A stretch of 64,000 bases of DNA, from assembly GCA_030491005.1 (NCBI GenBank), contig JAKZMJ010000032.1, positions 1-64,000 of the forward strand. The letters are read 5' to 3'. The position numbers were made by a program, and so were the translations under genes. Within the stretch, counting starts at the first letter, position 1. Each line of letters starts with the position of its first letter. This DNA is from Sulfurospirillum sp. (GTDB lineage: Bacteria > Campylobacterota > Campylobacteria > Campylobacterales > Arcobacteraceae). Of the stretch, positions 55,934 through 64,000 are shown one piece after another. The notes beneath the pieces were generated by a model, which saw nothing but the letters and a program-made list of their open reading frames with translations, ran no database searches and had not been told where the DNA came from.

Positions 55934-56790
55934 CTTATTTCCTTGGGAAAATCTAAATAATTAAGTTTATCATCAACAGTAGCTAGTCTTGATTTCCTTT
56001 TAACTTTTCCAGGTATTGGAATTGAGTTTAATAAAGCTTTTGTATAAGGGTGCTTAGGATTTTCAAATAACTCTTTTACATTTGCTTGTTCAACTACATG
56101 CCCTTTATACATAACAATAACTTCATCAGCCATTTGAGCAACCACTGCTAAATCATGAGTAATAAATAAAATAGAAGTGCCTTTTTTTTGCTTTAATTCA
56201 TTCATTAAATCTAATACTTGAGCTTGAATAGTAACATCTAAAGCAGTTGTTGGTTCATCTGCTATTAAAAGTTTTGGTTCACAAGCCATTGCCATTGCAA
56301 TCATAACTCTTTGCCTTTGACCTCCACTTAATTTAAAAGGATATTCATTATATTTATCACGAGCTTGAGGAATTCCTACTTCTTCAAAAAGCTCAATTAC
56401 TCTTTGTTTTCTTTGTTCTTTAGATAAGGATTTTTGGTGAAGTCTTAAAACTTCATCAATTTGATAACCAATTTTATAAGAAGGATTTAAAGATGTCATT
56501 GGTTCTTGGAAAATCATAGCAATTTCATTTCCTCGAATAGCTTGAAGTTCATATTTAGTTTTTTGCAATAAATCACTATTTTTAAATAAAATCTCACCAG
56601 CAGTCACACGACCAGGTTCTTCAACTAGACCCATAATAGATAAAGAAGTCATAGATTTCCCACTACCACTCTCGCCTACAATACATAATGTCTTTCCTTC
56701 TTCTAAATGAAAACTAATTTCATTAACAGCAGTACTAACTCCTTTATTAGAAAAGAATTGAGTTTTTAAATTTTTAACTTCAAGTAACAT
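55930..56790 (-). CDS. dppD: Peptide ABC transporter ATP-binding protein DppD
   Basis: A 286-residue ATPase with Walker A GESGSGKSM (note Met in place of the usual Thr or Ser after Ser), Q loop IFQEPMTSLNPSYKIG, signature LSGGQRQRVMIAMAM, Walker B LLIADEPTTALD and H-loop FITHDLAVVAQ. The C-terminal region HPYTKALLNSIPIPG is the OppD/DppD family end. GESGSGKSMT is normal in this subfamily. It overlaps dppC by one base and dppF by four, so the whole series is translationally coupled. Confidence 0.94.
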   Translation of the reverse strand: MLLEVKNLKTQFFSNKGVSTAVNEISFHLEEGKTLCIVGESGSGKSMTSLSIMGLVEEPGRVTAGEILFKNSDLLQKTKYELQAIRGNEIAMIFQEPMTSLNPSYKIGYQIDEVLRLHQKSLSKEQRKQRVIELFEEVGIPQARDKYNEYPFKLSGGQRQRVMIAMAMACEPKLLIADEPTTALDVTIQAQVLDLMNELKQKKGTSILFITHDLAVVAQMADEVIVMYKGHVVEQANVKELFENPKHPYTKALLNSIPIPGKVKRKSRLATVDDKLNYLDFPKEIR

Positions 56791-57659
56791 TATCTATCCT
56801 TCATTTTTGGATCTAAAACATCCATTAAACCATCACCTACAAGATTAAATCCCATAACAGTTAAAAATATTGCCATACCAGGATAAACTATCATCCATGA
56901 TGCAGTTGTTATAAATTGAAGTGAATCAGATAACATAGATCCCCATTCAGGAGTTGGTGGTTGAGCTCCAAGACCTAAAAAGCTTAAACCAGCAGCTTCT
57001 AAAACAGCAGATGCAAATCCCATAGTTGCTTGAACGATAATAGGAGTAGTACAGTTTGGTAAAACAACTTTTGAAATAAGTCTAAAAGAGTTTGAACCAT
57101 TAATTTTACTAGCAATTACATACTCTTTTTCTTTTTCAGCTAATACAGAAGCCCTTACAATTCTAGCAAATGTTGGAATTCCTACTATTCCTATTGCAAT
57201 CATAGCATTAAATAAATCAGGACCTAAAATAGATACTATTACAATTGCTAATAAAATTGCAGGAATTGATAACATCATATCAACTATTCTCATGATAATA
57301 ATATCAGCCATTCCACCAAAATATCCAGCACTTGCACCCATTAATACACCAAATATCAAAGAAATACTAACAGAAATAACACCAATAGTAAGTGAAATCC
57401 TTGCACCATATATAATTCTTGTTAATAAATCACGTCCAAAATCATCTGTTCCTAGAATATGAGCAAAAGATCCTAATTCATTCCACATAGGAGGAATTAA
57501 TCTATTATCAAGATCTTGAATTAATGGATCATATGGTGCAATTATTGGTGCAAATATTGCACATATAATTAATACCATTACTATATAAAATCCAATTAAT
57601 GCAGATTTATTTTTTTTAAATTGTTCATAAAATGCTAATATTTTATTTTCTTCATTCAT
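56790..57659 (-). CDS. dppC: Peptide ABC transporter permease DppC
   Basis: A 289-residue permease with an N-terminal cytoplasmic helix (residues 1-18), then about six membrane helices. The family segment FGRDLLTRIIYGARISLTIG follows the first large loop, and the cytoplasmic EAA loop is EAAGLSFLGLGAQPPTPEWG. The first loop contains the expected HILGTDDFGRD. It overlaps dppB and dppD by a single base at each end. Together with DppB it forms the translocation channel for di- and oligopeptides. Confidence 0.94.
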   Translation of the reverse strand: MNEENKILAFYEQFKKNKSALIGFYIVMVLIICAIFAPIIAPYDPLIQDLDNRLIPPMWNELGSFAHILGTDDFGRDLLTRIIYGARISLTIGVISVSISLIFGVLMGASAGYFGGMADIIIMRIVDMMLSIPAILLAIVIVSILGPDLFNAMIAIGIVGIPTFARIVRASVLAEKEKEYVIASKINGSNSFRLISKVVLPNCTTPIIVQATMGFASAVLEAAGLSFLGLGAQPPTPEWGSMLSDSLQFITTASWMIVYPGMAIFLTVMGFNLVGDGLMDVLDPKMKDR

Positions 57660-58663
57660 TATGAAAGCCTTATTCTTGGATTTACAACTGCATATAATAC
57701 ATCTACAATTAAATTAACTACAACAAACATTGAAGCAATTATAAGTGTTGTTGATTGAATAATAGGAAAATCTCTTTGGTTAACTGCATTAATTAACCAT
57801 TTTCCAATTCCAGGCCATGAAAATGTCATCTCAGTTAATACAGCACCAGCAAATAGCGTTCCTACCATAAGTCCAATAACTGTTAAAATTGGAAGTAAAG
57901 CATTTTTTAAAGCATGTACCATAATAACTTGCATTTTTGTACAGCCTTTTGCATATGCTGTTCTAATATATTCTTCTTTTAAAACTTCAATCATAGATGC
58001 TCGTGTCATTCGTGCAATTATTGCCATAGGAATAGTTCCTAATGCAATTGATGGTAAAATAAGATGTTTTAAAGCATCCCAAAATGCTTGAGTATCATTT
58101 GCTAAAAGTGAATCTATTAAAAATAAACCCGTTATTGTTTCTATATCAAATTCATATCCTAACCTACCAGAAACTGGAAGCCAAGCTAATTCAACAGAAA
58201 AGAAATAAATCAACATTAAGCCTAACCAAAAAACAGGCATAGATACACCAGCTAAGGCAGTTGACATAGCAGCATAATCAAAAATAGAGTATCTTTTTAC
58301 AGCTGAAATAATTCCTGCAAATAATCCAATAATTGTAGAAAAAATCATAGCAAATAATGCTAATTCAACTGTTGCAGGAAATCTTTCCATAAATTCATCA
58401 ATTACAGGTTCTCCTGATGCTAAAGATATACCAAAATCACCTGTAATAGCATTAGATACAAATAAATAATATTGCTCCCATAATGGTTTGTTTAATCCCA
58501 TTTGTTCTCTTAAAATATCAACACTTTCTTTATTTGCATGTTCACCTAACATAACTAAAGCAGGATCACCAGGAACCATATGAACCATAGAAAATACTAA
58601 TAAAGAAACTCCAAGTAAGGTGGGTATAGCCCATAATAATCTTTTAATAATATAACTTATCAA
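57659..58663 (-). CDS. dppB: Peptide ABC transporter permease DppB
   Basis: A 334-residue permease with about six helices, beginning MISYIIKRLLWAIPTLLGV and with MVHMVPGDPALVMLGEHA, the standard DppB/OppB start. The EAA-type loop is EYIRTAYAKGCTKMQVIMVH. About 40 residues between 165 and 205 form a longer loop than in some homologues (YEFDIETITGLFLIDSLLAN), as in DppB of Gram-negatives. It overlaps dppC by one base and lies 106 bases after dppA, with a strong hairpin between. Confidence 0.94.
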   Translation of the reverse strand: MISYIIKRLLWAIPTLLGVSLLVFSMVHMVPGDPALVMLGEHANKESVDILREQMGLNKPLWEQYYLFVSNAITGDFGISLASGEPVIDEFMERFPATVELALFAMIFSTIIGLFAGIISAVKRYSIFDYAAMSTALAGVSMPVFWLGLMLIYFFSVELAWLPVSGRLGYEFDIETITGLFLIDSLLANDTQAFWDALKHLILPSIALGTIPMAIIARMTRASMIEVLKEEYIRTAYAKGCTKMQVIMVHALKNALLPILTVIGLMVGTLFAGAVLTEMTFSWPGIGKWLINAVNQRDFPIIQSTTLIIASMFVVVNLIVDVLYAVVNPRIRLS

Positions 58664-58729
58664 GTAAACTCCTTTAAGATATTTTTATAAAAAAATAAAA
58701 AAATCATCTAAATTTTCTTATTTTTTTCT

Positions 58730-58759
58730 AAAATGAGTAGAAACTTTTCTACTCATTTT
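58730..58759 (-). terminator. Strong stem-loop between dppA and dppB
   Basis: AAAATGAGTAGAAA (58730-58743) and TTTCTACTCATTTT (58746-58759) are perfect 14-base complements with a two-base centre (in practice a loop of six to eight). It lies 11 bases after the dppA stop. With no long T-run it could act as a partial terminator or stabilise the dppA message, giving more binding protein than channel. Confidence 0.65.
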
Positions 58760-58769
58760 CAACAATCTC

Positions 58770-60368
58770 TTATTTTGCTAGCCATACTTCTTTAAATCTT
58801 CTTTTTCCAACAGGATCTAATTTAAATCCATGTACTTTAGTTAGCATAGGTTCAACTACAATTGAGTGGGCAATTGGTTTCCATGGAGCTTCTTCTTCAA
58901 AAATTTCTTGTGCTTTTTCATATAAAGCTGTTCTTTTAGAAATATCAGTGATGATTTTAGCTTGATCAATAAGTGCTGTAAATTCATCATTTTTCCAAAA
59001 AGCTCTATTTTGTGCAGGTTTATTCATAGCTGCATGTTTACTTAATAATACGTTTAAGAAATTATCAGGATCACCATTATCGCCTGTCCATCCTAGAAGT
59101 AACATATCATGTTCACCCATTGCTGACTTATCTAAATATGTTCCCCAATCATAAGATATAACTTTTACTTTAATTCCTATTTTTGCTAAATCTGCTTGCA
59201 TAGCTTCTGCAACTTTTCTTCCATTTGGATTATAAGGACGTGGTACTGGCATAGCCCAAATAGTTGTTTCAAATCCATTTTCATAACCAGCTTTTTTTAA
59301 TAAAGCTTTTGCTTTTTTAATATCGTAATCATAACCTTTTAGATTTTTATTATATGACCACATTGTTGGTGGAATTGGATTAGTTGCTACTGTTCCTAAA
59401 CCCTCATAAACAGAGTTTACAATACCTTGAGTATTAATAGCATGTGATATTGCTTGCCTGACTAATTTATTTTTAAAGATTTCTTTTTCCATATTAAATG
59501 CTAAATATCCTACATTTAACCCTTCTTGTTTTACAAGTTTAATCTTAGGATTAGCTTCTAAAGTAGGGACTTCAGCAGGATTTGGAAAATCCATTATATG
59601 AATAGAACCAGATTTAAGCTCAGCTGCACGAACAGCATTATTTGTAATTACTTTAAAAATTAGTCTATTAAGATAAGGTCTACCATTCCAGTAGTTTTTA
59701 TTTGCAGTAAAAATAATCTTATCATCTTTTACCCATTTTTTAAATACAAATGGTCCAGTTCCAACTGGTTTTTTTCCAAGATTTAATTCTTTTCCTTTTT
59801 TTGCTAATTGTGTAGCATAATCATTTGATAAAATAGAAGAAAATTCCATTGCAAGATTTGCAATAAATGGAGCTTCTTTTTTCTTTAAAGTAATTTTAAC
59901 TGTATACTTATCAATTGCAATTACATCTTTTACTATATTTGACATATCCATAGCAGACCAATATCTAAATGCTCCACCTATTTTATTGTAAGGGTGAGAT
60001 TTATCAAACTGTCTTTTTAATGAAAAAACTACATCTTTTGATGTGAATTCTGATTTTTTCTTAAAATATTTAGTTTTAGAAAAATAAACACCTTTTCTTA
60101 AATTAAATATATAAGATAAACCATCTTCTGATGAGCTCCATGATGTTGCAAGAGCAGGTTCTATTTTTGTAGTTCCATATTTAAATTGAACTAAGTTATC
60201 ATATACTTGTGTTGCAGCATAAAAACTCTCTCCATCTGTTACATGACTTGGATCAAATGATGAGGTATCTCCTCCTCTACCAAACACTAAAGTACCACCT
60301 ATTTGTGGAGTTTGAGCGAATGCAATAGATGAAATAAATACCAATATTGCGACAATAATCTTTTTCAT
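58770..60368 (-). CDS. dppA: Periplasmic peptide-binding protein DppA
   Basis: A 532-residue substrate-binding protein of the family 5 (SBP_bac_5) type, with signal peptide MKKIIVAILVFISSIAFAQ, then GGTLVFGRGGDTSSFDPSHV and LVQFKYGTTKIEPALATSWS. The Asp-rich region LLLGWTGDNGDPDNFL is close to the dipeptide-binding site seen in DppA proteins. There is no lipobox Cys, so it is free in the periplasm. AGGAGAG precedes the ATG. Specificity for dipeptides versus haem or nickel complexes cannot be settled, but the pepP partner argues for peptides. Confidence 0.93.
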   Translation of the reverse strand: MKKIIVAILVFISSIAFAQTPQIGGTLVFGRGGDTSSFDPSHVTDGESFYAATQVYDNLVQFKYGTTKIEPALATSWSSSEDGLSYIFNLRKGVYFSKTKYFKKKSEFTSKDVVFSLKRQFDKSHPYNKIGGAFRYWSAMDMSNIVKDVIAIDKYTVKITLKKKEAPFIANLAMEFSSILSNDYATQLAKKGKELNLGKKPVGTGPFVFKKWVKDDKIIFTANKNYWNGRPYLNRLIFKVITNNAVRAAELKSGSIHIMDFPNPAEVPTLEANPKIKLVKQEGLNVGYLAFNMEKEIFKNKLVRQAISHAINTQGIVNSVYEGLGTVATNPIPPTMWSYNKNLKGYDYDIKKAKALLKKAGYENGFETTIWAMPVPRPYNPNGRKVAEAMQADLAKIGIKVKVISYDWGTYLDKSAMGEHDMLLLGWTGDNGDPDNFLNVLLSKHAAMNKPAQNRAFWKNDEFTALIDQAKIITDISKRTALYEKAQEIFEEEAPWKPIAHSIVVEPMLTKVHGFKLDPVGKRRFKEVWLAK

Positions 60369-60414
60369 TTTCTCTCCTTTTTTATAAAATATACAAGAAG
60401 TCTAACATTACAAA

Positions 60415-60430
60415 GTGAGAAAAAAGTGAG
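60415..60430. promoter_or_regulatory. Direct repeat in the dppA-kinase intergenic region
   Basis: GTGAG occurs at 60415-60419 and 60426-60430, eleven bases apart, in the 114-base region between the divergent dppA and kinase genes. OmpR-type regulators bind direct half-sites at about one-helical-turn spacing, so this is a candidate operator for the regulator at 62363. It lies 47 bases upstream of the dppA start codon. Confidence 0.4.
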
Positions 60431-60467
60431 GTAAAAATAAAATTTTCATTTTTAATTTAAATAATGC

Positions 60468-60473
60468 TATACT
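60468..60473 (+). promoter_or_regulatory. Extended -10 element immediately before the Cache kinase gene
   Basis: TGCTATACT ends only nine bases before the ATG at 60483. A promoter here would start transcription two or three bases before the ATG. No Shine-Dalgarno sequence precedes the ATG, so a leaderless or near-leaderless message is possible. Confidence 0.45.
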
Positions 60474-60482
60474 TTTGACACT

Positions 60483-62354
60483 ATGTTTAGTGAAAAGAAT
60501 TTACCAAAATTAATTATAATTACTCCAATTATAGCAATTTTAATTATTACAATAGTTACGGGCTATATTTTTGTAGAAACACAAAATGAATATTTTTATG
60601 AAGAAAATAAAAGACTAGAAGAAGATTTTCATAAAAAACAAAAAACACTTATAAAAAATCAAATTCAAACTATCATCTCATATATAAGACATCAAGAAAA
60701 TCTATATACAAATTCTGCAATTGAAAAAGTCATCAAAGAAACATATACACTTGAAACTAGAATTAATCAGTTATATAATGATTTAAATTATAAGATTGAT
60801 ACTGATTTAAGAAAAACTATTCTTAGTAATTTAATTAATTCTAAAATATCAAATCAAAACTATTTTTTTGCATATGATACAAATGATGACGAGATAATCC
60901 AACCTTTTAATAAAAATATAATACTAGAATTCAAAAAAGATGGTAAGTTTTTTAGAAATTATTTGTTTTTTGAAAAGGGTAAATTAATTCAGTTTGAGTA
61001 TTCAAATAAAATTGTTTATTTAGCATACATTCCTAAATTAAATTGGATTATTGGAAATATAAAAAATATTCAAAAGGATATTGATTTTATTAAAAAAGTA
61101 GCTCTGTCTTATATTCAAAATATACAATTTGATAAAAATGGAAATATTATTGTTTATAATACAAAGCATATATTATTAGCTGATAAATATAGAAAATATA
61201 ATATAGGAAAAAGTGAAAAAGATTTAAAAATCAATAATGAATATATTATAAGAAAATTTATAAGCCAAACAAGTGAAGATGGAAATGGGAAATATATTAT
61301 ACATCCATGGATTAAGAAAAATGAAAAAAATGTATCCGATAAAATATCTTATGTCCAAGCTTTTGATAAATGGAATTGGGTTTTAGGAGCTGGTTTATAT
61401 ATTGATGATATACAAAAGGCAATTTTATTTGATAAAAAGAAATTAGAAAAAAGAGTTAATAAATATGTTCAGTATATTATAATAATCTCTATAATACTTA
61501 TGATAATTATTTTAGCTTTATCTATTTTAATGTCAAATAAAATATCTAAGGCATTTAAATCTTATCAAGATAAATTAAAAAATGAGAAAATAAAATTAGA
61601 ATATTTAAATAATACCTTACAAAGTAAAGTTCAAATAGGCATTGACGAATCTTTAAAAAAAGATAGAGCAATGTTACATCAATCAAGATTAGCAAGATTA
61701 GGAACGATGATTTCAATGATTGCACATCAATGGAGACAACCTTTAACAGAAGTATCTAGTATTTTAATGGAACTTGAAACTGCGACTAAGTTTAAAAAAG
61801 TTGATGATAAACTTATCTTAGAATGCACTAAAGAGAGTTATAAACTACTTAATTATATGTCTAATACTATTGATGATTTTAAAAACTTTTTTAAACCAAA
61901 TAAAAATATGGAAGAGTTTTCAATTATCAATGCTTGTTTAAAAGCTTTAAGTATTGTTGATGCATCTTTAAAAAATCTGCAAATTAATCTTATAAAAGAA
62001 TTTAAAGAAGACTCAATTGTTTTAGCTTATCCAAGAGAGTTTTCACAAGTTATTTTAAATATAGTATTAAATTGTAAAGATGCTTTTTTAGAAAAAAACA
62101 TAAAAAATGCTTTTATTAGATTTTATATAGGGAAAAAAGAAAATAAAACTCTTATTCTAATAACAGATAATGCAGGTGGAATAAAATTTGAAAATGTTGA
62201 TTTAATCTTTGATCCATATGTTACAAGTAAAAGTAGTTCAAAAGGTACAGGACTAGGGCTTTATATGTCAAAAATGATAATAGAAAAAAATATGAATGGA
62301 AAGTTAAGTGCTAAAAATACAAAAAATGGTGTAATGTTTGAAATTTTAATATAA
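60483..62354 (+). CDS. Double-Cache sensor histidine kinase
   Basis: A 623-residue membrane kinase. A first helix (about 11-30) and a second (about 332-352) bound a 300-residue periplasmic part that looks like two Cache-type modules: one ending YLAYIPKLNWIIGNIKNIQKDI, the other ending SYVQAFDKWNWVLGAGLYID, the sCache_2 signature. Inside are a coiled linker, the phosphoacceptor box MIAHQWRQPLTEVS near residue 414, the N box LNCKDAFL and the G box GTGLGLYMSKMI. Such sensors bind small metabolites directly. It precedes its response regulator by 8 bases and is divergent from dppA. Confidence 0.92.
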   Translation: MFSEKNLPKLIIITPIIAILIITIVTGYIFVETQNEYFYEENKRLEEDFHKKQKTLIKNQIQTIISYIRHQENLYTNSAIEKVIKETYTLETRINQLYNDLNYKIDTDLRKTILSNLINSKISNQNYFFAYDTNDDEIIQPFNKNIILEFKKDGKFFRNYLFFEKGKLIQFEYSNKIVYLAYIPKLNWIIGNIKNIQKDIDFIKKVALSYIQNIQFDKNGNIIVYNTKHILLADKYRKYNIGKSEKDLKINNEYIIRKFISQTSEDGNGKYIIHPWIKKNEKNVSDKISYVQAFDKWNWVLGAGLYIDDIQKAILFDKKKLEKRVNKYVQYIIIISIILMIIILALSILMSNKISKAFKSYQDKLKNEKIKLEYLNNTLQSKVQIGIDESLKKDRAMLHQSRLARLGTMISMIAHQWRQPLTEVSSILMELETATKFKKVDDKLILECTKESYKLLNYMSNTIDDFKNFFKPNKNMEEFSIINACLKALSIVDASLKNLQINLIKEFKEDSIVLAYPREFSQVILNIVLNCKDAFLEKNIKNAFIRFYIGKKENKTLILITDNAGGIKFENVDLIFDPYVTSKSSSKGTGLGLYMSKMIIEKNMNGKLSAKNTKNGVMFEILI

Positions 62355-62362
62355 GGATAGAA

Positions 62363-63043
62363 ATGAATGAAGCAATAATAAAACAATTAAAAGATTTTTC
62401 TATTCTTTGTGTTGAAGATGAAGATGGTATTAGAAAAAGATTAATAAATACTCTTAAGTACTATTTTACGGATATTTATGAAGCAAAAAGTGGAAATGAA
62501 GCTTATGATATATATTTAGAGTATAAACCAAATATTATTATTACTGATATACAAATGAATGATGGTGATGGTATTTCTTTAGTTAGGAAAATTAGAACAA
62601 ATGATTTTTACACTAAAATAATAATGCTAACAGCATATTCAACAGAAGAATATTTATTTGATTTAATTAATTATAAAATTGATCACTTTATTTTAAAACC
62701 TTTAAATGCAGATGCTTTACTAGAAGGTATTATTCAAGCTTTAGGAGATGAGATAAATCAAGTAATCAAAATAGCACAAAATTTATATTTAAATTTAGAC
62801 AAAAGAGAATTAACTTTTAAAAATGAGCATATCTTACTAAGAAAAAGAGAAAAAGATTTTTTACTTCTTTTATATAAAAATAAAAAATCCTGCATTAGCA
62901 CATATTCACAAATAGAAGATAAAGTGTGGGATAATAAATATATGAGCGCAAATGCTTTAAAAACTTTTATTAAAGATCTTAGGAAAAAATTACCACTTGA
63001 TATAATCATAAATATTCCTCAAAGTGGCTACAAATTAAAATAA
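62363..63043 (+). CDS. Response regulator with winged-helix DNA-binding domain
   Basis: A 226-residue regulator. The receiver has acidic residues in VEDEDG, the phosphoacceptor D62 in IITDIQMNDGDG and Lys in FILKPLNADAL. The C-terminal part (about 135-226) ends NIPQSGYKLK and has LRKREKDFLLLLYKNK, an OmpR/PhoB-type winged helix. AGGATAG precedes the ATG. With the upstream Cache kinase it forms a two-component system; dppABCDF-pepP is the nearest plausible target by position. Confidence 0.92.
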   Translation: MNEAIIKQLKDFSILCVEDEDGIRKRLINTLKYYFTDIYEAKSGNEAYDIYLEYKPNIIITDIQMNDGDGISLVRKIRTNDFYTKIIMLTAYSTEEYLFDLINYKIDHFILKPLNADALLEGIIQALGDEINQVIKIAQNLYLNLDKRELTFKNEHILLRKREKDFLLLLYKNKKSCISTYSQIEDKVWDNKYMSANALKTFIKDLRKKLPLDIIINIPQSGYKLK

Positions 63044-63132
63044 ACTTAATAAAGAACTACATTCAAGTCATAAGTGAAACAGTAAAAGAAATAAAAGATG
63101 AAATAGCAGAATAGGCTTCGCTAAGTATTGTC

Positions 63133-63993
63133 TTATTTTTGAAATGCAAAAAAATCAATCAACACACCTTTGTTTTTTCTTTTAGAATGCACATAATAAT
63201 TTGCGAAAATTACCTTAGAATAATCTTTTAAAGTTTTTTGAAAATACCAAGATGTTTCAATTACTCTTTGTTTTGCTAAACCTTTTAATAAATAATTTTG
63301 TATTTTATTTCTAATTCTTAAAGGTATACCCGTCATACTTGTTTTATTTAATTTATTAAATAAAACATTGTCATCTTCGGCAATTACAGCGATGATATTT
63401 ATTTTTTCAATTTTTTTATATTTTCTTAGAATATGTGATACTTTTTTTTCACATTCTTTACTAAAAGAAGCTTGGGCAACATCGTTATCATAACACTTGA
63501 TTTGATGAAACATTTTTAAAGCTTTTGTTTTTTTTACCTTAAATTCTTTTTTAAGTTTTACTCTATTTATCGTTTTTTTGATTTTTTTTGATTTTTTGAT
63601 TTTTTGATTTCTAATTATATTTTTTTTCTTAACATTTATTTTTTGTTCTCTTAATTGTAAAATATTTATTTCTAAAACTTTTTTCAATGAATTTGCTTTT
63701 TTCAAATCATATCTATTTGGCTTACATTGCTTACATAAATATATTTTTAAAAGCTTTTTTTGTGCATTTATATAATTCTTACTTGAAGCTTCTTCATAGT
63801 ACTTTAATGCTTTTTGTTTATCTTGTTTTATATATTTTTTATGATAGCTATATTCATATATATTAGCCAAATTCATAATACTTGATAATTCACCTAATAT
63901 GGCCAATTTTTCATAAACCTTAACTGCTTTTTTAATATCTTGTTTTTGTACAGGTTTAATCATATAGATATTTGCACTTGCATAATCTTTCAT
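63133..63993 (-). CDS. Sel1-repeat protein with OmpA-like C-terminal part (5' end outside window)
   Basis: The last 286 residues of a larger protein; the frame is open to the window edge, so the true start lies beyond base 64000 and the ATG at 63993 is probably internal. About three Sel1-like repeats (ILGELSSIMNLANIYEYSY, ALKYYEEASSKNYINAQKKL) are followed by a very Lys-rich stretch (residues about 117-155) and a C-terminal domain from about 160 with IEKINIIAVIAEDDN and GLAKQRVIETSWYFQKTL, whose strand-helix order recalls OmpA-like peptidoglycan-binding domains. That last resemblance is weak. Two other Cys pairs (CKQCKP) are present. Function unknown. Confidence 0.65.
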   Translation of the reverse strand: MKDYASANIYMIKPVQKQDIKKAVKVYEKLAILGELSSIMNLANIYEYSYHKKYIKQDKQKALKYYEEASSKNYINAQKKLLKIYLCKQCKPNRYDLKKANSLKKVLEINILQLREQKINVKKKNIIRNQKIKKSKKIKKTINRVKLKKEFKVKKTKALKMFHQIKCYDNDVAQASFSKECEKKVSHILRKYKKIEKINIIAVIAEDDNVLFNKLNKTSMTGIPLRIRNKIQNYLLKGLAKQRVIETSWYFQKTLKDYSKVIFANYYVHSKRKNKGVLIDFFAFQK

Positions 63994-64000
63994 ACTTTTT

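Noticed and set aside
63052-63114. Short open stretch (KNYIQVISETVKEIKDEIAE) after the response regulator
   Set aside because: It resembles the end of a helical protein but has no start or identifiable family and only about 20 codons. It may be a gene remnant or chance in AT-rich DNA.
1-64000. CRISPR array, complete insertion sequence or prophage
   Set aside because: No regularly spaced repeats, no cas genes, no intact transposase and no phage structural genes were seen anywhere in the window.

Overview
The window is a low-GC, gene-dense bacterial chromosome segment from a Campylobacterota genome, most likely an Arcobacteraceae member (Arcobacter and relatives). Pointers are the futalosine menaquinone genes mqnC and a mqnP-type prenyltransferase, Csd3/Csd6-type cell-shape peptidoglycan hydrolases, NapL with NapD, several histidine kinases with an AHQW(R/K)QP phosphoacceptor box, and gene orders shared with Campylobacter and Helicobacter (HIT-pheS-pheT-aroA-ispH; accD-rlmH-dksA). 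The assignment rests on gene content and remembered synteny, not on a database search.

Layout. 1-280: a decayed Rpn-type (PD-(D/E)XK) nuclease gene broken over three frames. 281-11560 (minus): a very compact run bamA, mqnC, an M16 peptidase homologue without its zinc motif, gltX, yggT, slt, napL, napD, trmL, and an OmpR-type response regulator with its kinase. 11685-14973: a SulP transporter, a PAS kinase, a tiny Cys protein and a truncated chemoreceptor-like membrane protein. 14990-20922: recR, dnaJ, a lone trpB, a Sel1-repeat protein and two cobalamin side-chain genes. 20970-24551: divergent L,D-peptidase (Csd6/Pgp2 type) and M23 peptidase (Csd3 type), the latter overlapping mgtE. 24567-31436: orphan kinase, cca, a porin, rnhB, an RluE-type pseudouridine synthase, HIT protein and pheS. 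31433-38459: pheT, aroA, ispH, a YbgC-type thioesterase, and htpG behind a CIRCE-like dyad. 38631-48882 (minus): glmS, metK, accD, thiE, rlmH, dksA, a membrane protein, dusB, prmA, ftsH. 48883-50145: a poorly conserved-looking patch with two unknown small genes. 50242-53818: tRNA-Ser(GCT), an MFS carrier, tRNA-Cys(GCA), a UbiA/MqnP prenyltransferase and an AEC carrier. 53847-60368 (minus): dppABCDF with an overlapping aminopeptidase P gene. 60483-63043: a double-Cache kinase and response regulator divergent from dppA. The last gene is a partial Sel1-repeat protein.

How the genes work together. Most are housekeeping: translation (gltX, pheST, cca, trmL, rlmH, dusB, prmA, two tRNAs), envelope (bamA, slt, Csd-type hydrolases, glmS), quinone and cofactor synthesis, and proteostasis (dnaJ, htpG, ftsH). 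The most coherent functional module is at the right end: a peptide ABC transporter translationally coupled to a proline-specific peptidase, with a divergent two-component system and a direct repeat in the shared promoter region. I found no CRISPR array, intact transposon, prophage or clearly new defence system. The observations most worth checking are the CIRCE-like site at htpG, the duplicated start region of metK, the dpp-pepP-kinase module, napLD placed away from napA, and the M16 homologue lacking its metal site.
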